Below, piece after piece: positions 4,262 through 6,297 of a stretch of DNA of 6,297 bases. The stretch's first letter is position 1. Each line of letters begins with the position of its first letter. The stretch covers positions 1 to 6,297 of the forward strand of contig PFRL01000034.1 of the NCBI GenBank assembly GCA_002788555.1, written 5' to 3'. Both the position numbers and the translations under genes were made by a program. Source of the stretch: Parcubacteria group bacterium CG_4_9_14_0_2_um_filter_35_11. Its GTDB lineage: Bacteria; Patescibacteriota; Minisyncoccia; Minisyncoccales; GCA-002788555. The notes under the pieces are model-generated. The model made no database searches. It was not told where the DNA came from and saw only the letters and a program-made list of their open reading frames with translations.

Positions 4262-5446
4262 ATGGAAGGTTTGATTAAGAGATCGAAAATCTTTTCTGCT
4301 ATGTTTTGCGGTTGGATGGTCTTATCTGCCGCGTTTGGAATTTTTCTCATTCTTACTAAGGCTCATTTCGAAATAACTGGGACAAAAAAGATATTCGGTC
4401 TAAGCACATTTTTATATGTAATAATTGCTGTCTTTTTAGGTCTTTTAGAGTATGGTTTTATTAAACCTTTCGGGATTAAGAGGAAAGGAGCAAGATTCCA
4501 AATTTTACGAAATGTTTTAGTGGATACTCTCACAAAAGGACGTGCGATTTCGAGTATTTCTACTAAAGACCTGACTGAAGCATTTTATTCCCTAATCGAG
4601 ACACCTCGGAAGTCGTTAAGAGATGGGGTAAAATACATTGTTTTAGTAATTTTTTCAAGCCTTTTAACAGAATGGTTAGTTAGTGGAAAAACAATAAACC
4701 TCCCTGTTATTTTATGTGGTGGTTTAATTTCGTTATTCTTGGTTTTATTATTTGGTCAATCTTTTGTCGAGCTTGCTGTCTCTCCCGCAATTATAATATG
4801 TAGAAAGGAACTTAAGGAGAGAGGTATAAAATTTGAAGAACCTCGACCTATACTTGGTAGTCTTAAAACAAAATTTAGTCTATTTTTTTCAGCCCCAATT
4901 TTAGTTGTTTTGATAATTTTAAGTTTTATAACTCCTATTAGTTTAAATATTATAATATTTTCTTTTTTCGGTTTGGCTATGTCTATAATAATAAGTTGGA
5001 CACTATACTCTCGAATAATTGAGACTTTTTCAGCAATCGAAATTTTTAGTCGCGAATTACCAAAAGAGAAAAAGACTTCATTTCTTACAGGAAGCTTAGA
5101 TGTAGAAATATTCGATTTATATAAAAGCCTTAATAAGGCAGCAGAAGAAGTTTATACTGCCAGAAGGGAACTTCAAGAAGCAAAGTCGGTTTTAGAGATA
5201 AAAGTGAAAGCAAGGACAAGTGAATTAGAAGAATTAACTCAAAACCTTGAAGAAAAAGTAAAACAAAGAACGAAAGAACTAGAAAAGAGCAAGGGAGAAT
5301 TAGAAAAAAGAGTAGACGAACTAGAAAGATTCCACAAACTAACTGTAGGGAGAGAGTTGAAAATGATTGAGCTTAAAAAAGAAATTGAGAAATTAGAAGA
5401 AGAAAATAAGAGATTCAAAGAAAAGCTGGAGCAAGGAAAGGAATAG
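4262..5446 (+). CDS. Membrane sensor-like protein with HAMP-like linker and long coiled coil, no output domain
   Basis: This 394-aa protein has about six hydrophobic helices: roughly residues 12-32, 46-66, 123-141, 147-180, 205-224 and 226-249. Residues 250-300 follow the last helix with a HAMP-like pattern (SRIIETFSAIEIF ... EIFDLYKSLNKAAEEV). From about 295 to the end lies a continuous coiled coil of Glu/Lys/Leu heptads, including LEEKVKQRTKELEKSKGELE (329-348) and ELERFHKLTVGRELKMIELK (353-372). The last segment recalls the signalling helix found before kinase or after PAS/GAF regions in sensor proteins, but no His-kinase, cyclase or methyl-accepting domain follows. It stops with TAG and a strong terminator 70 nt on, so it is not cut by a visible frameshift. 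Likely an inner-membrane receptor or scaffold acting through partners. Start could be ATG 4262 or TTG 4271. Confidence 0.75.
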   Translation: MEGLIKRSKIFSAMFCGWMVLSAAFGIFLILTKAHFEITGTKKIFGLSTFLYVIIAVFLGLLEYGFIKPFGIKRKGARFQILRNVLVDTLTKGRAISSISTKDLTEAFYSLIETPRKSLRDGVKYIVLVIFSSLLTEWLVSGKTINLPVILCGGLISLFLVLLFGQSFVELAVSPAIIICRKELKERGIKFEEPRPILGSLKTKFSLFFSAPILVVLIILSFITPISLNIIIFSFFGLAMSIIISWTLYSRIIETFSAIEIFSRELPKEKKTSFLTGSLDVEIFDLYKSLNKAAEEVYTARRELQEAKSVLEIKVKARTSELEELTQNLEEKVKQRTKELEKSKGELEKRVDELERFHKLTVGRELKMIELKKEIEKLEEENKRFKEKLEQGKE

Positions 5447-5515
5447 GAGTAGTTTTTTATTTTTATTCAACTCAATGGGTTCTAACATCATTTTGGAGGC
5501 AGAGCTACTGTTACC

Positions 5516-5541
5516 ACCCGAGAATTTTTCTCGGGTTTTTT
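5516..5541 (+). terminator. Strong factor-independent terminator
   Basis: ACCCGAGAA (5516-5524) pairs perfectly with TTCTCGGGT (5528-5536) over a TTT loop and is followed by T through 5541. It ends transcription of the membrane coiled-coil gene. Confidence 0.9.
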
Positions 5542-5542
5542 A

Positions 5543-5571
5543 CTGACAGGGTTTGAATTAAGTTGTATGAT
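5543..5571 (+). promoter_or_regulatory. Classical -35/-10 promoter
   Basis: CTGACA (5543-5548) matches the -35 consensus at five of six bases. It lies 17 nt before TATGAT (5566-5571), which matches the -10 consensus at five of six. Transcription should begin near 5578, leaving a leader of about 23 nt before the ATG at 5601. This is the only promoter in the window with a good -35. Confidence 0.7.
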
Positions 5572-5588
5572 TGAGCAGCAAAAAAAAT

Positions 5589-5592
5589 GGAG
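5589..5592 (+). promoter_or_regulatory. Shine-Dalgarno site deciding the start at 5601
   Basis: GGAG lies 8 nt before ATG 5601, within the predicted leader. It is the only well-placed Shine-Dalgarno in the window. It supports 5601 over the in-frame TTG at 5571, which overlaps the -10 box and lies upstream of the predicted transcript. Confidence 0.7.
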
Positions 5593-5600
5593 ATGAGAAA

Positions 5601-6077
5601 ATGGGAGGTGCCAAATACGAGATATGGGTAGATGATTTTATTCGAAAAGTTTCCTTGGAAGAGTTAGTCCAGATGGCAATGGCTAAGGGAACGAAGGTAG
5701 CCCGGTTTATAGAGAGGCAAGGCAAGAAAATGTTGATAAACTTTTTCATGGACACTAGTAGCACAATAGCTCAAGACAAAACACACGTTGTGAAAAGAGC
5801 TGCCACAGGAGTGCTCTTTACCGAAGTAAAGGAATATAAACGAATGATTGTCTTTAACCATTTCAGGGGAATACTCTCATACACTAATGACGCAGAGAAT
5901 TTAAAGAGATATGACACGACTTACGTCATACCGGTAATACAATATCCGGATGACGTAGTTGAGGCAGCTACCGAAACTATTCTCAAAAAGGGACTTGTCT
6001 TGAGTGAGACGAAAGAGGCAAGAAATCTTAAAACCAAAAAGGGCGGGTCAGAAACCCATTCGAAAAACTCAGGGTAA
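5601..6077 (+). CDS. Protein of unknown function, 158 aa
   Basis: I recognise no domain. The predicted protein is soluble, without signal peptide or membrane helix. It has an alternating strand/helix pattern: YEIWVDDFIRKVSLEELVQM at the start (6-25), KVARFIERQGKKMLINFFMD (32-51), THVVKRAATGVLFTEVKEYK (61-80) and YVIPVIQYPDDVVEAATETI (108-127). The last 25 residues are Lys/Ser/Asn-rich and probably disordered. The start at ATG 5601 is set by the GGAG 8 nt upstream and the -35/-10 promoter; starting at the TTG at 5571 would add ten residues encoded inside and just after the -10 box. Its expression signals and slightly higher GC differ from the leaderless neighbours, which could point to a more recent arrival. 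No mobile gene adjoins it. It ends in TAA with no clear terminator at the stop codon. Confidence 0.75.
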   Translation: MGGAKYEIWVDDFIRKVSLEELVQMAMAKGTKVARFIERQGKKMLINFFMDTSSTIAQDKTHVVKRAATGVLFTEVKEYKRMIVFNHFRGILSYTNDAENLKRYDTTYVIPVIQYPDDVVEAATETILKKGLVLSETKEARNLKTKKGGSETHSKNSG

Positions 6078-6112
6078 ATTGATTCGCCCGATTTTTTCTA
6101 TTTTCGAGCAAA

Positions 6113-6192
6113 GCGAGAAACAAGGTTCTCGCCGAAGGCGAGGTTCTTATTTCAGAGAAACAAGGTTCTCGCCGAAGGCGAGGTTCTTATTT
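6113..6192. repeat. Tandem repeat, 38 identical bases with period 40, built of GCGAG hairpins
   Basis: Bases 6115-6152 recur exactly at 6155-6192. Each unit contains CTCGCC-GAA-GGCGAG, a 6-bp stem with a triloop (6128-6142 and 6168-6182). The first unit also has GCGAGAA (6113-6119) and TTCTCGC (6126-6132), a 7-bp stem that uses the same bases as the left arm of the other hairpin. The two folds are therefore mutually exclusive. It lies between the 158-aa gene and the final terminator/promoter. Confidence 0.85.
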
Positions 6193-6232
6193 TCGCCATC
6201 CTTCAATTCACTCAGGACAAGTTGGCGACCTG

Positions 6233-6272
6233 CCCCGTAGTGAAAACGTAGTTTTCTACTTCGGGGTTTTTT
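6233..6272 (+). terminator. Factor-independent terminator abutting the last promoter
   Basis: CCCCG plus TAG/T plus GAAAAC (6233-6247) pairs with GTTTTC and the sequence through GGGG (6251-6266), with one bulge and one mismatch, over a GTA loop. Six T follow (6267-6272). The last T is the T of the TG in the next extended -10 box. Confidence 0.8.
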
Positions 6273-6280
6273 GATAGAAT
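6272..6280 (+). promoter_or_regulatory. Extended -10 promoter of the gene running off the window
   Basis: TGATAGAAT is followed by exactly 6 nt and then ATG at 6287, the same leaderless spacing as at 957 and 1784. Confidence 0.75.
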
Positions 6281-6286
6281 AAAAAT

Positions 6287-6297
6287 ATGCCCAAAGA
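6287..6297 (+). CDS. Start of a leaderless gene (3' partial)
   Basis: Only ATG CCC AAA GA is visible (Met-Pro-Lys-Asp/Glu). The call rests on the extended -10 box exactly 6 nt upstream, not on the protein itself. The product cannot be named. Confidence 0.5.

Noticed and set aside
5475..5546. Small frame of 23 codons before the 158-aa gene
   Set aside because: It runs through the strong terminator at 5516-5541 and has no start signals.
6115..6192. CRISPR repeats
   Set aside because: Only two copies, separated by 2 nt; no unique spacers and no cas genes.
6004..6240. 78-codon frame on the + strand running through the tandem repeat
   Set aside because: It overlaps the 158-aa gene in another frame, is Arg-rich because it reads the GC-rich repeats, and has no promoter or ribosome site.
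1..6297. TGA recoded as glycine (code 25, as in Gracilibacteria/SR1)
   Set aside because: Although TGA is never used as a stop by the accepted genes, no accepted frame contains an in-frame TGA and glycine is written with GGN throughout.

Overview
This AT-rich window has short spacers, small proteins and mostly leaderless genes. It looks like the chromosome of a Candidate Phyla Radiation (Patescibacteria, probably Parcubacteria-like) bacterium. That placement is an inference from gene style: extended -10 boxes (TGnTAgAAT or TGnTAAAAT) set exactly 6 nt before ATG, almost no Shine-Dalgarno sequences, and typical small orphan families. All supported genes lie on the + strand. All stop codons used are TAA or TAG, and none of the accepted frames contains an internal TGA, so the standard bacterial code (11) fits.

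Layout. 1-635: HAD-family phosphatase (phosphoserine-phosphatase-like), missing only its first few codons. 715-858: 47-aa hydrophobic membrane peptide behind a TATAAT box and an inverted repeat. 957-1136 and 1093-1656: an overlapping pair made of a 59-aa basic protein and an AbiEii/MNT-like nucleotidyltransferase, possibly toxin-antitoxin-like. 1784-2479: single-domain PD-(D/E)XK nuclease of the RecB/Cas4 type. 2572-2949: 125-aa protein of unknown function. 3242-4234: FAD-dependent geranylgeranyl-reductase-family enzyme whose only sensible start is an ACG codon. 4262-5446: six-helix membrane protein with a HAMP-like segment and a long coiled coil but no kinase or other output domain. 5601-6077: 158-aa orphan with a classical -35/-10 promoter and a Shine-Dalgarno. 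6287-end: first codons of a further leaderless gene.

The intergenic DNA is the most unusual part. Three times a factor-independent terminator runs directly into an extended -10 promoter, so the T-tract of the terminator forms the promoter's upstream edge; two of these modules share 19 identical bases. Two spacers around the 125-aa gene are built of degenerate 7-bp tandem repeats (core ACAAC/ACATC). The second array is split by a cluster of CCCGA/TCGGG hairpins flanked by ACTGACAA. A 25-bp near-perfect palindrome precedes the nuclease promoter, and a 38-bp sequence repeats with period 40 before the last promoter.

The genes do not form one obvious pathway. They read as separately promoted units. 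The clearest functional links are the overlapping pair at 957-1656 and possible co-transcription of the nuclease with the 125-aa protein. I see no CRISPR array, tRNA, rRNA, transposase or phage structural gene.
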